Below, piece after piece: positions 33,016 through 42,165 of a stretch of DNA of 64,000 nucleotides (the stretch's first letter is position 1; every line of letters starts with the position of its first letter). The translations under genes and the position numbers were made by a program. Under the pieces are notes generated by a model. It was not told where the DNA came from. It saw only the letters and a list, made by a program, of their open reading frames with translations, and did no database searches. Origin of the DNA: Saccharibacillus sacchari DSM 19268 (GTDB taxonomy: Bacteria; Bacillota; Bacilli; Paenibacillales; Paenibacillaceae); NCBI RefSeq assembly GCF_000585395.1, contig NZ_KK073875.1, positions 5,671,519 to 5,735,518 of the forward strand. The letters are read 5' to 3'.

Positions 33016-34473
33016 ATGGATAGAAGTTCTTACTTGAAACAAATCCGGCAAACGATCGAACGCGGCAGATTCAAAGACGATTGGGAATCGTTGAGCCAAT
33101 TTGAAGTCCCTCAGTGGTACAAGCAGGCCAAATTCGGGATTTTCATTCACTGGGGCTTGTATTCCGTGCCGGCTTACGACAGCGAATGGTATTCCCGCAA
33201 TATGTATATTCAAGATTCCAAAGCTTACGAACATCACGTCAAAACATATGGAAAGCATGCAGAATTCGGCTACAAAGACTTTATTCCGATGTTCACGGCC
33301 GACAAATTCGATGCTTCCGAGTGGGCGAATTTGTTCAAGCAGGCCGGCGCGCGATATATCATGCCGGTCGCGGAACACCATGACGGATTTCAAATGTACA
33401 AAAGCGAGGTATCGACGTATAACGCTTTTGATATGGGTCCCAAACGCGATCTGCTCGGCGAAATGAAGCAGGCGTTCGACGAAAAAGAATTGGTGCTGTG
33501 CGCTTCTTCCCATCGGGCGGAGCATTGGTTCTTCATGTCTCACGGCAAACACTTCGAATCGGATATCCGGGAACCTTTGGAAATCGGAGACTTTTACTGG
33601 CCTGCCGCTCCCGAACCGGACCATCACGACCTGTTCAGCCCTGCTCCGAGCGAAGAATTTTTGGAAGACTGGCTGATCCGCACCTGCGAAATCGTGGACG
33701 CGTACCGACCGAAGGTCATGTATTTCGATTGGTGGATTCAACACTCCGCGTTCAAGCCTTATCTCAAAACGTTCGCAGCCTACTATTACAACAAAGGCGA
33801 AGAATGGGGTACTCCGGTCGCGATCAATTACAAGCACGACGCGTATATGTTCGGCTCGGCCGTTCCCGACGTGGAGCGCGGGCAATTTGCCGAACTCAAG
33901 CCCTACTACTGGCAGACCGACACCGCCGTCGCCAAAAACTCCTGGTGCTACACGGAAGGCAACGACTACAAAGCATCCGTCGAAATCATTCGCGACCTGG
34001 TTGATATCGTAAGCAAAAACGGCAATCTGCTGCTGAACGTCGGCCCCAAAGCAGACGGCAGCATCCCGGAAGAAGACCGTCAAATTTTGCTCGATATCGG
34101 CGCTTGGCTGCATGCCAACGGCGAAGCGATCTACGATACCACCTATTGGCGAATCTCCGGCGAAGGCCCTACGCAGATCGTCGAAGGCCAATTCACGGAC
34201 GGCGAAACCAAACTCTATACGCCGGAAGATATTCGCTTTACGTTAAAAGGTTCGACGCTGTATGCGACAGTCCTGGTTTATCCGGAAAACGGCCGCGTCG
34301 CGATTCGCTCTTTGAAGTCGGATTCGCATCATTTTGCCGGCTTGATTCGGGAGATCAGCATTCTTGGATTTGACGAAAAAGTCGCTTGGGAACGTACATC
34401 CGAAGCCTTGATTCTCCAAACGTCTTCAGTGACAAGCTCTGTTCCGGTCGTCTTTAAAATCCAACTGGATTAA
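33016..34473 (+). CDS. GH29 family alpha-L-fucosidase
   Basis: 485 aa from the ATG at 33016; GGAAGGA lies 12 bases upstream, and a GTG at 33007 is an alternative. No signal peptide, so cytoplasmic. GH29 features: FGIFIHWGLYSVPAYDSEWY near residue 36, AEHHDGFQMY near 118, and the likely nucleophile Asp in VMYFDWW near 232. It removes alpha-L-fucose from oligosaccharides. The family acid/base residue is not certain by eye. Controlled presumably by the divergent AraC protein; no fucose transporter or isomerase genes are in the window. Confidence 0.92.
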   Translation: MDRSSYLKQIRQTIERGRFKDDWESLSQFEVPQWYKQAKFGIFIHWGLYSVPAYDSEWYSRNMYIQDSKAYEHHVKTYGKHAEFGYKDFIPMFTADKFDASEWANLFKQAGARYIMPVAEHHDGFQMYKSEVSTYNAFDMGPKRDLLGEMKQAFDEKELVLCASSHRAEHWFFMSHGKHFESDIREPLEIGDFYWPAAPEPDHHDLFSPAPSEEFLEDWLIRTCEIVDAYRPKVMYFDWWIQHSAFKPYLKTFAAYYYNKGEEWGTPVAINYKHDAYMFGSAVPDVERGQFAELKPYYWQTDTAVAKNSWCYTEGNDYKASVEIIRDLVDIVSKNGNLLLNVGPKADGSIPEEDRQILLDIGAWLHANGEAIYDTTYWRISGEGPTQIVEGQFTDGETKLYTPEDIRFTLKGSTLYATVLVYPENGRVAIRSLKSDSHHFAGLIREISILGFDEKVAWERTSEALILQTSSVTSSVPVVFKIQLD

Positions 34474-34565
34474 CGAATAACGAATCGCCAATACCGGAAA
34501 TCGGCATTGAATGCTCGGCTTGTTTTACGGATAATGGAGAAAAGCTTTTCTGCGGAGGTTTGAAT

Positions 34566-35054
34566 ATGCCGAATTCGACGGTTTATACCGTAATGACAGC
34601 CGTTAATTTCTGGTGGGGCGCATACGGGTTGGACGAGCCCCCGGACAGCGAATACGTATGGATTTACGATAACCCGGACGAATCCGGCGAAGCTTTGGCC
34701 CGGATCGAAGTCGGTTCGAAGCAGCGGCTGCGGGATATTGACGAACGCGGCATTCTGCCGGCCATGATTCAAATCATTCCTCCGTCGCCGTATTTGGAAC
34801 GGGAAGCGCTTGAACGGTCGGTACTGTTTTTTTGCGAAAAATTTCTGGGTATCCGCGCGCAAAAAGTCGTGCATCTGCGCTTCCTGAGCGTCGAAGAAGC
34901 GATCGGCAGTTATGTGGATTTCACGTCCGACATGTACGGACAGCCCAAATTTTCCGACGAACGGATCCGGGAGATCGCCGAAAAATCGGACAAAAGCGAG
35001 AACGACATCCTCAAGTTCGTGACCAGAGCGCTGCAAAAAAAGGCTGACGAATAA
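34566..35054 (+). CDS. hypothetical protein
   Basis: 162 aa from the ATG at 34566 with GGAGG seven bases upstream. No signal peptide or membrane segment. It has an aromatic N-terminus (VNFWWGAYGLDE), an acidic middle and a Lys-rich C-terminal helix. I do not recognise the family. It lies 92 bases after the fucosidase on the same strand and closes at a strong terminator, so cotranscription is possible. Confidence 0.7.
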   Translation: MPNSTVYTVMTAVNFWWGAYGLDEPPDSEYVWIYDNPDESGEALARIEVGSKQRLRDIDERGILPAMIQIIPPSPYLEREALERSVLFFCEKFLGIRAQKVVHLRFLSVEEAIGSYVDFTSDMYGQPKFSDERIREIAEKSDKSENDILKFVTRALQKKADE

Positions 35055-35057
35055 ACG

Positions 35058-35108
35058 AAAAAGCCCGTTTGCCGCCGGAGAAAACCGGACGGACAAACGG
35101 GCTTTTTT
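35058..35108. terminator. bidirectional terminator between convergent genes
   Basis: AAAAAGCCCGTTTG (35058-35071) pairs perfectly with CAAACGGGCTTTTT; the loop contains a second CCGG hairpin. Confidence 0.9.
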
Positions 35109-35189
35109 CTATGCGCATCAAGCATGGACCGGCAGCTTTTTCGACCGATCATTGAACGATACCGTGTCCGGTTCGAAGCGAATTGCGAT

Positions 35190-36611
35190 TTACACCGAGG
35201 GAGCAGGCGGAGGCACCAGGCTCTCACTTGGTTCAGTCTCGTTATGCTGGACCAGCGAATGCTTTTTCCATACCCGGCTTTTCCAGCGCACATACATCAC
35301 GCCGACGCGAATCCATTCGTCCACGGCGATCGCCAGCCAGATTCCCGGCAGTCCCATGTTCCATTGGAACACGAAGAGGTAACCGAGCGGCAAGCTGATT
35401 CCCACCATCGTAACAAGACCGACGTACACGGGGAATTTGGCATCGCCCGCCGCGCGCAGCGATCCGATCACGATCATGTTGAACGTACGCGCCGTCTCCA
35501 GCACGATACTGAGCACGAGAACCTGCGTCGCCATGCGGATAATCTCCGCATCGTCGGTGAAAAGACCCACGAGCGGATGACGCAGCGCGATGACGACGAG
35601 ATCGACGATTACCGTGATGACGATCGCGCGCTTCACGCTGCTCCATACTTGGTGATACGCGTCTTCCTTGCGGTTCGCGCCGACCAATCGGCCGACGATA
35701 ATCCCCGTGCCGATCGCCACAGCGACCGCGAACAGGTAGATGAACATCGAGATGTTCGTCGCGTATTGACGGGCAGCCAGCGCTTGGGCGCCGAGGAACG
35801 TCGCGTAGAAGAAGAAAATCATCTGACAAGACTGATACGTAATCTGCTCAAGCGCGGACGGCACGCCGATGCGCAGAATTTTCATAATATATTCGCGCGT
35901 CAGATTCAGGTAGAACTTGAATTGAATCCGCACTTCCATGACCTGATACAGCATCCAGAACAGTACAACGGCTGCAACGGCGCGGCTGATGACCGTTGAA
36001 ATTGCCGCACCCTCGACGCCCATCGCCGGAAAGCCCAGATGGCCGAAGATCATGACATACCCGCCCGCCACGCTCAAAATGTTCATGCCGAGCGCGACGA
36101 ACATCGTCAGTTTCGTTTGTCCGTACGTGCGAATCGTCGCCGACAGCATGTTGATCAGAGCTTGCAAGAAGATCGCTCCGCCGACGATGTGCATGTAAGA
36201 CTTCGCATAGACGAGAATATCGCCGTGCAGGTTGAGCGCCACCATCAGATGATGTCCGAAGGCGAGGAAGATCGCGCTCATCGTGACGCCCAGCATCAGA
36301 TTCAGCGTCAGGGACAAACCGGAGATTTTGGCGGCTTCGTAATGGTTGCGAGCCCCCAGATATTGCGCGATAACGATAGCGGCACCGTTACCGACGACCT
36401 CAAGTATGAGGATGGCGATCGAGATGACCTGGTTGGCCGCGCCTACCGCCGCCACCGCGTCATCCGACACGCCGCTGAGCATCATCGTATCGGTGATCCC
36501 CATTAACATAAATAAAAAGACTTCCAGGAATATCGGCCAGGTTAAACGGAACAGATTGAACTCGCGCTCCAGCGGAAGCTTGGCAGCAGCGGTCCCGTTC
36601 TTCGTTTTCAT
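35190..36611 (-). CDS. MATE family efflux transporter
   Basis: 473 aa from the ATG at 36611 behind GGAGGG. Twelve hydrophobic segments and the family's N-terminal signature (RLTWPIFLEVFLFMLMGITD) and GAANQ/GMG-type loops are present. It exports drugs or metabolites coupled to Na+ or H+. A dyad directly upstream of its ribosome binding site suggests repressor control. The C-terminus is a Pro/Glu-rich tail. Confidence 0.94.
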   Translation of the reverse strand: MKTKNGTAAAKLPLEREFNLFRLTWPIFLEVFLFMLMGITDTMMLSGVSDDAVAAVGAANQVISIAILILEVVGNGAAIVIAQYLGARNHYEAAKISGLSLTLNLMLGVTMSAIFLAFGHHLMVALNLHGDILVYAKSYMHIVGGAIFLQALINMLSATIRTYGQTKLTMFVALGMNILSVAGGYVMIFGHLGFPAMGVEGAAISTVISRAVAAVVLFWMLYQVMEVRIQFKFYLNLTREYIMKILRIGVPSALEQITYQSCQMIFFFYATFLGAQALAARQYATNISMFIYLFAVAVAIGTGIIVGRLVGANRKEDAYHQVWSSVKRAIVITVIVDLVVIALRHPLVGLFTDDAEIIRMATQVLVLSIVLETARTFNMIVIGSLRAAGDAKFPVYVGLVTMVGISLPLGYLFVFQWNMGLPGIWLAIAVDEWIRVGVMYVRWKSRVWKKHSLVQHNETEPSESLVPPPAPSV

Positions 36612-36628
36612 CTCTTCACCCTCCTTCA

Positions 36629-36659
36629 ATACGTTTGTTTATTTCAAAACAAAACGTAT
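36629..36659 (-). promoter_or_regulatory. operator-like dyad upstream of the MATE gene
   Basis: ATACGTTT (36629-36636) pairs with AAACGTAT (36652-36659), with offset inner GTTT/AAAC pairs. On the minus strand TAAGAT just upstream is a possible -10, which would put this dyad at the transcript start. Confidence 0.5.
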
Positions 36660-36763
36660 CTTAGCACGGCGAAGTTGAAAAAGCATCATTTTTCTTGAAA
36701 TTTCCTGAAAATTATATGGCTCGTTCTCAAAGTTTCCTTTTTTGCATATTCAGCTTGCGATAT

Positions 36764-37945
36764 TCAAATCCGAACATAGTCGTATTCCCGCGTTTCCGGT
36801 GCTTCGAAATGCTGTTCGGCACGTTGAATGCGATTACGTCCCGCGCGCTTGGCTTCATACAAAGCCATGTCGCAGCACTTGTAAATGCGGTCCAGATCCG
36901 AACGATGCTCGGGTACGAATGTCAGTGCGCCGATGCTCAACGTATAAGAACCTTCGGCAGCCACCCGAATACGTTCCGCCAACAACGTCGACTCGGCGCG
37001 CGAAGCACCCGGCAGCAGAATCGCGAATTCGTCGCCGCCGTAGCGTCCGAATAAATCGTGCGGCCCAAGCTGCTTGGATACGACGGCACTCATCTCGCGC
37101 AGCACGCGGTCGCCGATATCATGCCCGTATGTATCGTTGATGCTTTTGAACCCGTCGATATCGAACAGTAAAAAAGACACCGGAAGACGGCGCTTGGCAT
37201 ACTGATCGAGAACCGCCTCCGCTTTATAAATAAAAGTACGTCGATTCCAGATCTGAGTCAGATCGTCGACGCTGGCCAGACGAAACAGCTCGTCATCCGA
37301 CTTTTGCTTGGCAAGCAGCACGAAGCCTGTATTCGCGAGCATCATGGTCATATAAGCCGAGATCGAGAACAGATTCTGACTGACGGTCGCAGCGAGCAGC
37401 GCCGCCGGTCCTTCAGCCAATAAAGCAGCACTCGCCCGAATCGCTAAAGCGGCAGCCAAAAAAGTATATAACCCTCCCATTAATCTGCGCAATGCCGGAG
37501 CTTTTCGCTGCAGGAGGAGCCGAAGCGCCGGCGGAGCAATTAACAGAGCGCAGAAGGTCGAAGCAATCGCGATGCGAAGTCCTTCGCCATTATAGAAAAA
37601 GAGAACCAAGTTAAATAATAGAATAGCCGTCAACATGACGATAATGCCCATCTTGCGCGTGCGCGGCGTCAATACGCCTTGCAGCCGAAGCAATGCCGCC
37701 GACTCGAAAGCCGTTCCCAGAAACAAAAAGGTATTGCTCAGCGAAATAACGGCCAGATCCCCGAGACTTCCTTTTAACAGCATCAGCGACCAAGCTCCTG
37801 CCTGAAGTAACTTTGCCGTAAAAAAGATAGAAATCGACGCGTCCCTACTCTCGCTTCGCCGGTAAGCACTCAAAAGTATAATCGTTAACACATGCCCGCA
37901 GATCAAAGAAACGTAAACGGTTTGCGGGTCCAGATGAAAGCTCAT
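36764..37945 (-). CDS. membrane diguanylate cyclase (GGDEF)
   Basis: 393 aa. The N-terminal half has about six or seven membrane helices (residues 10-205), followed by a GGDEF domain (215-380) with intact RYGGDEF and SFLLFDIDGFKSINDTYGHDIGD. It makes cyclic-di-GMP. The inhibitory RxxD site upstream of GGDEF reads GPHD, so feedback inhibition is probably absent. Monocistronic. Confidence 0.93.
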   Translation of the reverse strand: MSFHLDPQTVYVSLICGHVLTIILLSAYRRSESRDASISIFFTAKLLQAGAWSLMLLKGSLGDLAVISLSNTFLFLGTAFESAALLRLQGVLTPRTRKMGIIVMLTAILLFNLVLFFYNGEGLRIAIASTFCALLIAPPALRLLLQRKAPALRRLMGGLYTFLAAALAIRASAALLAEGPAALLAATVSQNLFSISAYMTMMLANTGFVLLAKQKSDDELFRLASVDDLTQIWNRRTFIYKAEAVLDQYAKRRLPVSFLLFDIDGFKSINDTYGHDIGDRVLREMSAVVSKQLGPHDLFGRYGGDEFAILLPGASRAESTLLAERIRVAAEGSYTLSIGALTFVPEHRSDLDRIYKCCDMALYEAKRAGRNRIQRAEQHFEAPETREYDYVRI

Positions 37946-37966
37946 GATGGGTTCTCACTCTTCCCT

Positions 37967-38488
37967 TCAAATCGTTAACCCGGCAATATCCCGCCAATAC
38001 AAAGCAATCTCGGTGAAACTCTCTTCCCCGATTCGAATCTCTTTGCGTTCCGCTTCTTCGCCGCCAAGGCGTTTATAAAAATGCACGGCCGGATTTTGTT
38101 CCAGCACCCAGACCATCAATGAACGGTATTCGCGCGTCTTCAACTCATTCAACAAGCTTTGAAACATTTTGCGGCCGATCCCTTTGCGTTGTTCGCTTTG
38201 CAGCAGATAGACGGCGTATAGCTCCGCTTCGTACACGCGTCCGGTTTCGCGGTCCACGCCGTAATCCAGAAATCCGCAAATTTGCCCTCGTTCATTTTCG
38301 GCTACCATTACCCCTTCGCCATGCTCCGGATCTTTCAGACGTTTCTCCCAATGCGTCCAACGCTGCTCGACGGACAGGCTATCCAGATAAGCGTCCGCAA
38401 TGATGCCTTTATACGTAGTCTTCCAACTGTCGACATGAACCTGCGCAATGCCCGCGGCATCTTCAGGTCTGGCGAATCTGATCTTCAT
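37967..38488 (-). CDS. GNAT family N-acetyltransferase
   Basis: 173 aa from the ATG at 38488 behind GAGGAG; 16 upstream codons of the open frame lack a binding site. The acetyl-CoA loop is QRKGIGRKMFQSLL near residue 96 and motif B NPAVHFYKRLGGEE follows. The start IRFARPEDAAGIAQVHVDSWKTTYKG is typical of the family's YhbS/RimI-like members. Substrate unknown. Confidence 0.9.
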   Translation of the reverse strand: MKIRFARPEDAAGIAQVHVDSWKTTYKGIIADAYLDSLSVEQRWTHWEKRLKDPEHGEGVMVAENERGQICGFLDYGVDRETGRVYEAELYAVYLLQSEQRKGIGRKMFQSLLNELKTREYRSLMVWVLEQNPAVHFYKRLGGEEAERKEIRIGEESFTEIALYWRDIAGLTI

Positions 38489-38747
38489 TGGGGTCGCTCC
38501 TCTACAAAAAGTTTCAAGCAACGGGGACGTTCCCATGCCGCCCCTTGCGGCCGGGATTATGCAATCAAGATTTACAGTTATCGTATGAAATTAAAAAACG
38601 TTAAGCATATAGGATTCGGCGGACTTTCGCAAATCCCTGCTGGAAAAAGCAAGTTATTTCCAAAGTGAGGAGGAGGGGGAAGGGTAGATATTAAAGAGAA
38701 CATTAGAGAAAGGCTTGCAATGAATAGATTTCATTGGGGCAACTGCG

Positions 38748-38932
38748 ATTGTTGCGGATAAGCAAAAATCAGAAGGCCATAGAGTCTAATTCGTGATCAT
38801 TGTTGCTAAAAGGCAAGAATTTGGGAGTATTTGAGCTTTTATACGCTTTTTAGAGAGAAATTGTTGCTTATATGCAGGAAGCTGGCATTTTAAGCTGCTT
38901 AGCAAGTGAAATTCTTGCGTATACGCAAGAAT
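38748..38932. repeat. R5 four-unit phased repeat array, locus 1
   Basis: Four 22-base units ATTGTTGC-N6-GCAAGAAT (degenerate) start at 38748, 38799, 38860 and 38911, spacings 51, 61, 51. The last unit is a perfect palindrome. Identical spacing recurs at 61981-62165. It occupies part of the 657-base gap upstream of the GNAT gene; nothing else is seen from 38489 to 38747. Confidence 0.85.
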
Positions 38933-38940
38933 AATAAATA

Positions 38941-38966
38941 GCAAAAAGCCGCTCCTGAGAGCGGCT
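38941..38966 (-). terminator. intrinsic terminator of glgP
   Basis: On the minus strand AGCCGCTC, loop TCAG, GAGCGGCT then TTTTTGC. R1-D lies between the glgP stop and this terminator and should be part of the transcript. Confidence 0.8.
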
Positions 38967-38995
38967 CGATGTTAAGCAAAGTTGATTCCAAATGA

Positions 38996-39125
38996 AGCCT
39001 CAGCGAAGGGGAAAATTCAGTGAATGACGCCTTTGAACTTGGAAAACCTCCATCATAAATTTCATTCCAGTTTTCCAAGTGAGACAGCGTCTTGAACGAA
39101 TTTTTCCCGCAGCGCCCGAGCTTCT
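38996..39125. repeat. R1 intergenic inverted-repeat element, copy D
   Basis: Inverse orientation: GGGGAAAATTCAGTGAATG, ACGCCTTTGAACTTGGAAAA, then TTTTCCAAGTGAGACAGCG, TCTTGAACGAATTTTTCCCG. Directly after glgP. Confidence 0.8.
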
Positions 39126-39145
39126 TAACCGAATAGGATTTTAAA

Positions 39146-41587
39146 TTAACGGCTGCCGATGTTCACCGGCTTGATGTCCCAGATTTCCGTGGCATATTCG
39201 TTAATCGTGCGATCTCCGGCGAATCGGCCGGACTTCGCAATATTCAAGATCGATTTTTCCGTCCATAGCTTCGTATCGCGATAATCGAGGCCGATTTGCT
39301 GTTGAGCGTCGGCATAACTTGCGAAATCTCGCAGCACGAAGTATTCGTCATTGTGGCTGAGCAGGGAATGGTAGATCGAATCGAAGCTTTGACCGTTTTG
39401 GCAGAACGGACCCGGGTGAATCAGCTGATCCAGCACTCTTTTCAAGCGATCGTCACTATGATAGATTGCCGGTGCCGAGTACCCGCCTTCGCGGTAATAC
39501 TTCTCGACTTCTTCTATGCGCAGGCCGAACAGATACATGCCTTCGTCGCCAAGCGATTCGTACATTTCGACGTTCGCGCCATCCAGCGTACCGACAGTCA
39601 GCGCGCCGTTCATCATCAATTTCATATTGCCCGTGCCGGATGCTTCCTTGCCCGCCGTCGAGATCTGCTCGCTGACATCGGCTGCCGGAATGATCTTTTC
39701 CGCCAGCGATACCGAATAGTTCTCCAGGAAGAAGACGTTCAGCAGATCTTTCGTTTGCGGGTCATTATTGACGGTAGCCGCGATATTATTAATCAGCTTG
39801 ATGATTTGTTTCGCCATATAGTAACCCGGAGCGGCCTTGGCGCCAAAAATGAACGTACGCGGCGTAAATTCAAGCGTAGGCTGTTCTTTGATCCGGTTGT
39901 ACATGTCCATGATATGGAGCGCGTTCAGCAATTGGCGCTTGTAGGCATGGAGACGCTTGACCTGCACGTCGAAAATGGAGCTGGTGTCTACAGCCACGCC
40001 ATGCTTTTTGTAGATGTAGGCAGCCAAACGTTCCTTGTTCTTATGCTTCACTCCGCGAATCTTTTCTTGGAACGCGGCATCTCCGGCATGTCCCAACAGA
40101 TCCGTCAAACGGCTCGGATGCGTCTTCCACTCGGAACCGATCGCGCCTTCGATCAGCCCGGCCAAGTCCGGATTGGCATGCATCAGCCAGCGGCGGTGCG
40201 TGATGCCGTTCGTTTTATTATTAAAACGATCCGGGTACAATTCATAAAATTCTTTCATCTCGCGGTTCTTAAGAATGTCGGTATGCAGCGCGGCTACGCC
40301 GTTGATGCTATGGCTGCCGTGAATCGCCAGATGCGCCATCTTGATCTGTCCGTCCGCGATGATCGCCATGCGGGAAACGCGCTTCTGATCTTTCGGATTT
40401 TCTTCAAGCAACGAAGCACAGAAGCGTCTGTTTACCTCTTCGATAATCATGTAAAGGCGAGGCAGCAAATCGCGAACCATTTGTTCCGGCCACGTTTCGA
40501 GCGCTTCGCTCAGAATCGTGTGGTTCGTATAGGATACGACGCGGGATACGATGTCCCAAGCCTCTTTCCATCCGAAACTTTTTTCGTCCAGCAGAATGCG
40601 CATCAACTCCGGAATGACCAAAGTCGGATGCGTATCATTGATATGAATCGCGACTTTCTCCGGCAGGCGGTCATACGGTAAGCCAAGCTTCTCGAATGTA
40701 CGAAGCACGCTTTGCACGCCAGCCGAACAGAGGAAGTATTCTTGTTTCAAACGCAGCAGCTTGCCTTCATATTGAGAATCATCGGGGTAAAGGAATTCGG
40801 ACACCGTCTCGACCGAACGTTTGTAATCGAGGAAGTTATAGTAGTTGCCATTCGGACCGCCGAAGCCGCGAGCGGGATCGGCCGTCGATTCCGCACTCCA
40901 TAAGCGTAACGTATTTACGGTCTCGTTTTCGTAGCCTACGATCGGAACGTCGTAAGGGATAGCCAATACATCCTCGCCGTTTTTCGTTTCGTACGTATAG
41001 TTGCCGTCCGCTGTTTCGACGACTTCGACATTCCCCCAGAAGCGAACATTTACTTTGTTATCGTCGCGGCGAACTTCCCAGACATTTCCTTTTTGCAGCC
41101 AATAATCAGGCAGTTCCACTTGGTGGCCGTCAATGATCTTCTGTTCGAACAGCCCGTATTTGTAACGAATCCCGTTGCCATGCCCAGCGTAGCCAAGCGA
41201 AGCCAAAGAGTCGAGGAAGCAGGCAGCCAGACGTCCGAGACCTCCGTTGCCCAAGCCTGCATCGGCTTCATATTCTTCGATATCTTCCAAATCCCAACCC
41301 AGTTCGCTGAGTGCTTCCCGTACCATTTCCAATACGCTTAGGTTCAGCAGATTATTGCCGAGTAAGCGTCCCATCAGAAACTCCATGGAGAAGTAGTAGA
41401 CCTGGCGTTCTCCTTGTTCCATGTATGCGCGGTTAGTAGCAGCCCAGTCTTGACCGATTCGCTCGCGAATCATGCTGCCGAGAGCGGCATAGACGTCATC
41501 TTCCGTAATCTTCTGAATCTGACGGCCGCTTGTACCGATCAAGCGCTGTTCGAATTCTTTTTTGAAATTTTCTTTATTAGTGAACAC
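39146..41587 (-). CDS. glgP: glycogen phosphorylase
   Basis: 813 aa from a GTG at 41587 with AAAGGGG nine bases upstream. GT35 phosphorylase, releasing glucose-1-phosphate from glycogen or maltodextrin. The pyridoxal-phosphate lysine is in EASGTGNMKLMMNGALTVG near residue 660; the N-terminal GNGGLGRLAACFLDS and HINDTHP segments are also typical. It has its own terminator and apparent promoter, separate from glgCD. Confidence 0.96.
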   Translation of the reverse strand: MFTNKENFKKEFEQRLIGTSGRQIQKITEDDVYAALGSMIRERIGQDWAATNRAYMEQGERQVYYFSMEFLMGRLLGNNLLNLSVLEMVREALSELGWDLEDIEEYEADAGLGNGGLGRLAACFLDSLASLGYAGHGNGIRYKYGLFEQKIIDGHQVELPDYWLQKGNVWEVRRDDNKVNVRFWGNVEVVETADGNYTYETKNGEDVLAIPYDVPIVGYENETVNTLRLWSAESTADPARGFGGPNGNYYNFLDYKRSVETVSEFLYPDDSQYEGKLLRLKQEYFLCSAGVQSVLRTFEKLGLPYDRLPEKVAIHINDTHPTLVIPELMRILLDEKSFGWKEAWDIVSRVVSYTNHTILSEALETWPEQMVRDLLPRLYMIIEEVNRRFCASLLEENPKDQKRVSRMAIIADGQIKMAHLAIHGSHSINGVAALHTDILKNREMKEFYELYPDRFNNKTNGITHRRWLMHANPDLAGLIEGAIGSEWKTHPSRLTDLLGHAGDAAFQEKIRGVKHKNKERLAAYIYKKHGVAVDTSSIFDVQVKRLHAYKRQLLNALHIMDMYNRIKEQPTLEFTPRTFIFGAKAAPGYYMAKQIIKLINNIAATVNNDPQTKDLLNVFFLENYSVSLAEKIIPAADVSEQISTAGKEASGTGNMKLMMNGALTVGTLDGANVEMYESLGDEGMYLFGLRIEEVEKYYREGGYSAPAIYHSDDRLKRVLDQLIHPGPFCQNGQSFDSIYHSLLSHNDEYFVLRDFASYADAQQQIGLDYRDTKLWTEKSILNIAKSGRFAGDRTINEYATEIWDIKPVNIGSR

Positions 41588-41687
41588 GGGTAAGCCCCTT
41601 TCCCATTTCGCCGGAAGCGGTGTCCGACGGCGGACGAATTAAAGTATAGTTTCTCTAAAATGATTCGTTCATAAGGATTTCGATACG

Positions 41688-41716
41688 ATTATAGCAGGAA
41701 CTAAAAAAGCCTTCCA
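41688..41716 (-). promoter_or_regulatory. candidate glgP promoter
   Basis: On the minus strand TGGAAG, 17 bases, TATAAT, about 100 bases before the start codon. The -10 is perfect; the -35 is weak. Confidence 0.55.
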
Positions 41717-41760
41717 CAACCAGGTTCTCTCTTAAGGAACCTGGTATAGAAGACCTGTGG
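41703..41760 (-). terminator. terminator hairpin upstream of glgP
   Basis: On the minus strand CCACA, then CCAGGTTC...GAACCTGG, then TGTGG, ending CTTTTTT. It would stop read-through from glgD; its tail overlaps the glgP promoter spacer. Confidence 0.65.
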
Positions 41761-41851
41761 GTTGGATTATATATCGGTGAGAAACCGCTTTTTTTAAACC
41801 CTTTATATGGCGAAGCATGTCGAACTTTTACAGAAGGCTATGCCTTTCGAT

Positions 41852-42055
41852 CTAGGGCGTATCTTCAAACCGGCCAACGTGCATCTTTTACCGCCTTTTC
41901 GCCCTGCCCCGAATTCGTACCTAAAGCGTGTACGATTCCGGCAACGCAGCGTCACTTTCCCTTGACGTGCCCCGGCACGCCTGCGGAAAAGTTCCTTGTT
42001 CAGCACGAAAATTCGGCAAAATCTGCTTCCGTCGAGGTTTGAAGACACGCCCTAG
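41852..42055. mobile_element. R3 MITE-like element flanked by CTAG
   Basis: Between CTAG at 41852-41855 and CTAG at 42052-42055 lie 196 bases whose ends are inverted repeats: GGGCGTATCTTCAAACC against GGGCGTGTCTTCAAACC, continuing more weakly to about 50 bases. CTAG is a usual target duplication for IS5-group elements, but no transposase is encoded. A one-ended relative is at 23816-23864. Confidence 0.75.
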
Positions 42056-42162
42056 TACTCTGTATCACCTCAAATAGTAGGTTTACGTTTGGCCGAAACG
42101 CACATGGGTCTAGTGCGTTTCGGACGAGCGTAACCGTACATTCATCTGATACAGAGTACTAG
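42052..42162. mobile_element. R2 palindromic element, copy d (divergent ends)
   Basis: CTAGTACTCTGTATCA (42052-42067) and TGATACAGAGTACTAG (42147-42162) are perfect 16-bp inverted repeats. The inner GGTTTACG...CGAAACGCAC...GTGCGTTTCG...GCGTAACC follows copies a and b. Its left end shares CTAG with R3. It stops four bases before the glgD stop codon. Confidence 0.7.
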
Positions 42163-42165
42163 TTT

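Noticed and set aside
38748-38932. Regular repeats and spacers resembling a short CRISPR array
   Set aside because: Only four units, spacing alternates 51/61/51, the units are internally palindromic and degenerate, a second locus has the same layout, and no cas genes are present.
39296-40681. 461-residue plus-strand open frame
   Set aside because: Antisense to glgP, which has intact catalytic motifs.
41852-42055. Complete insertion sequence
   Set aside because: Only 196 bases between CTAG copies, with no transposase; best described as a MITE-like element.
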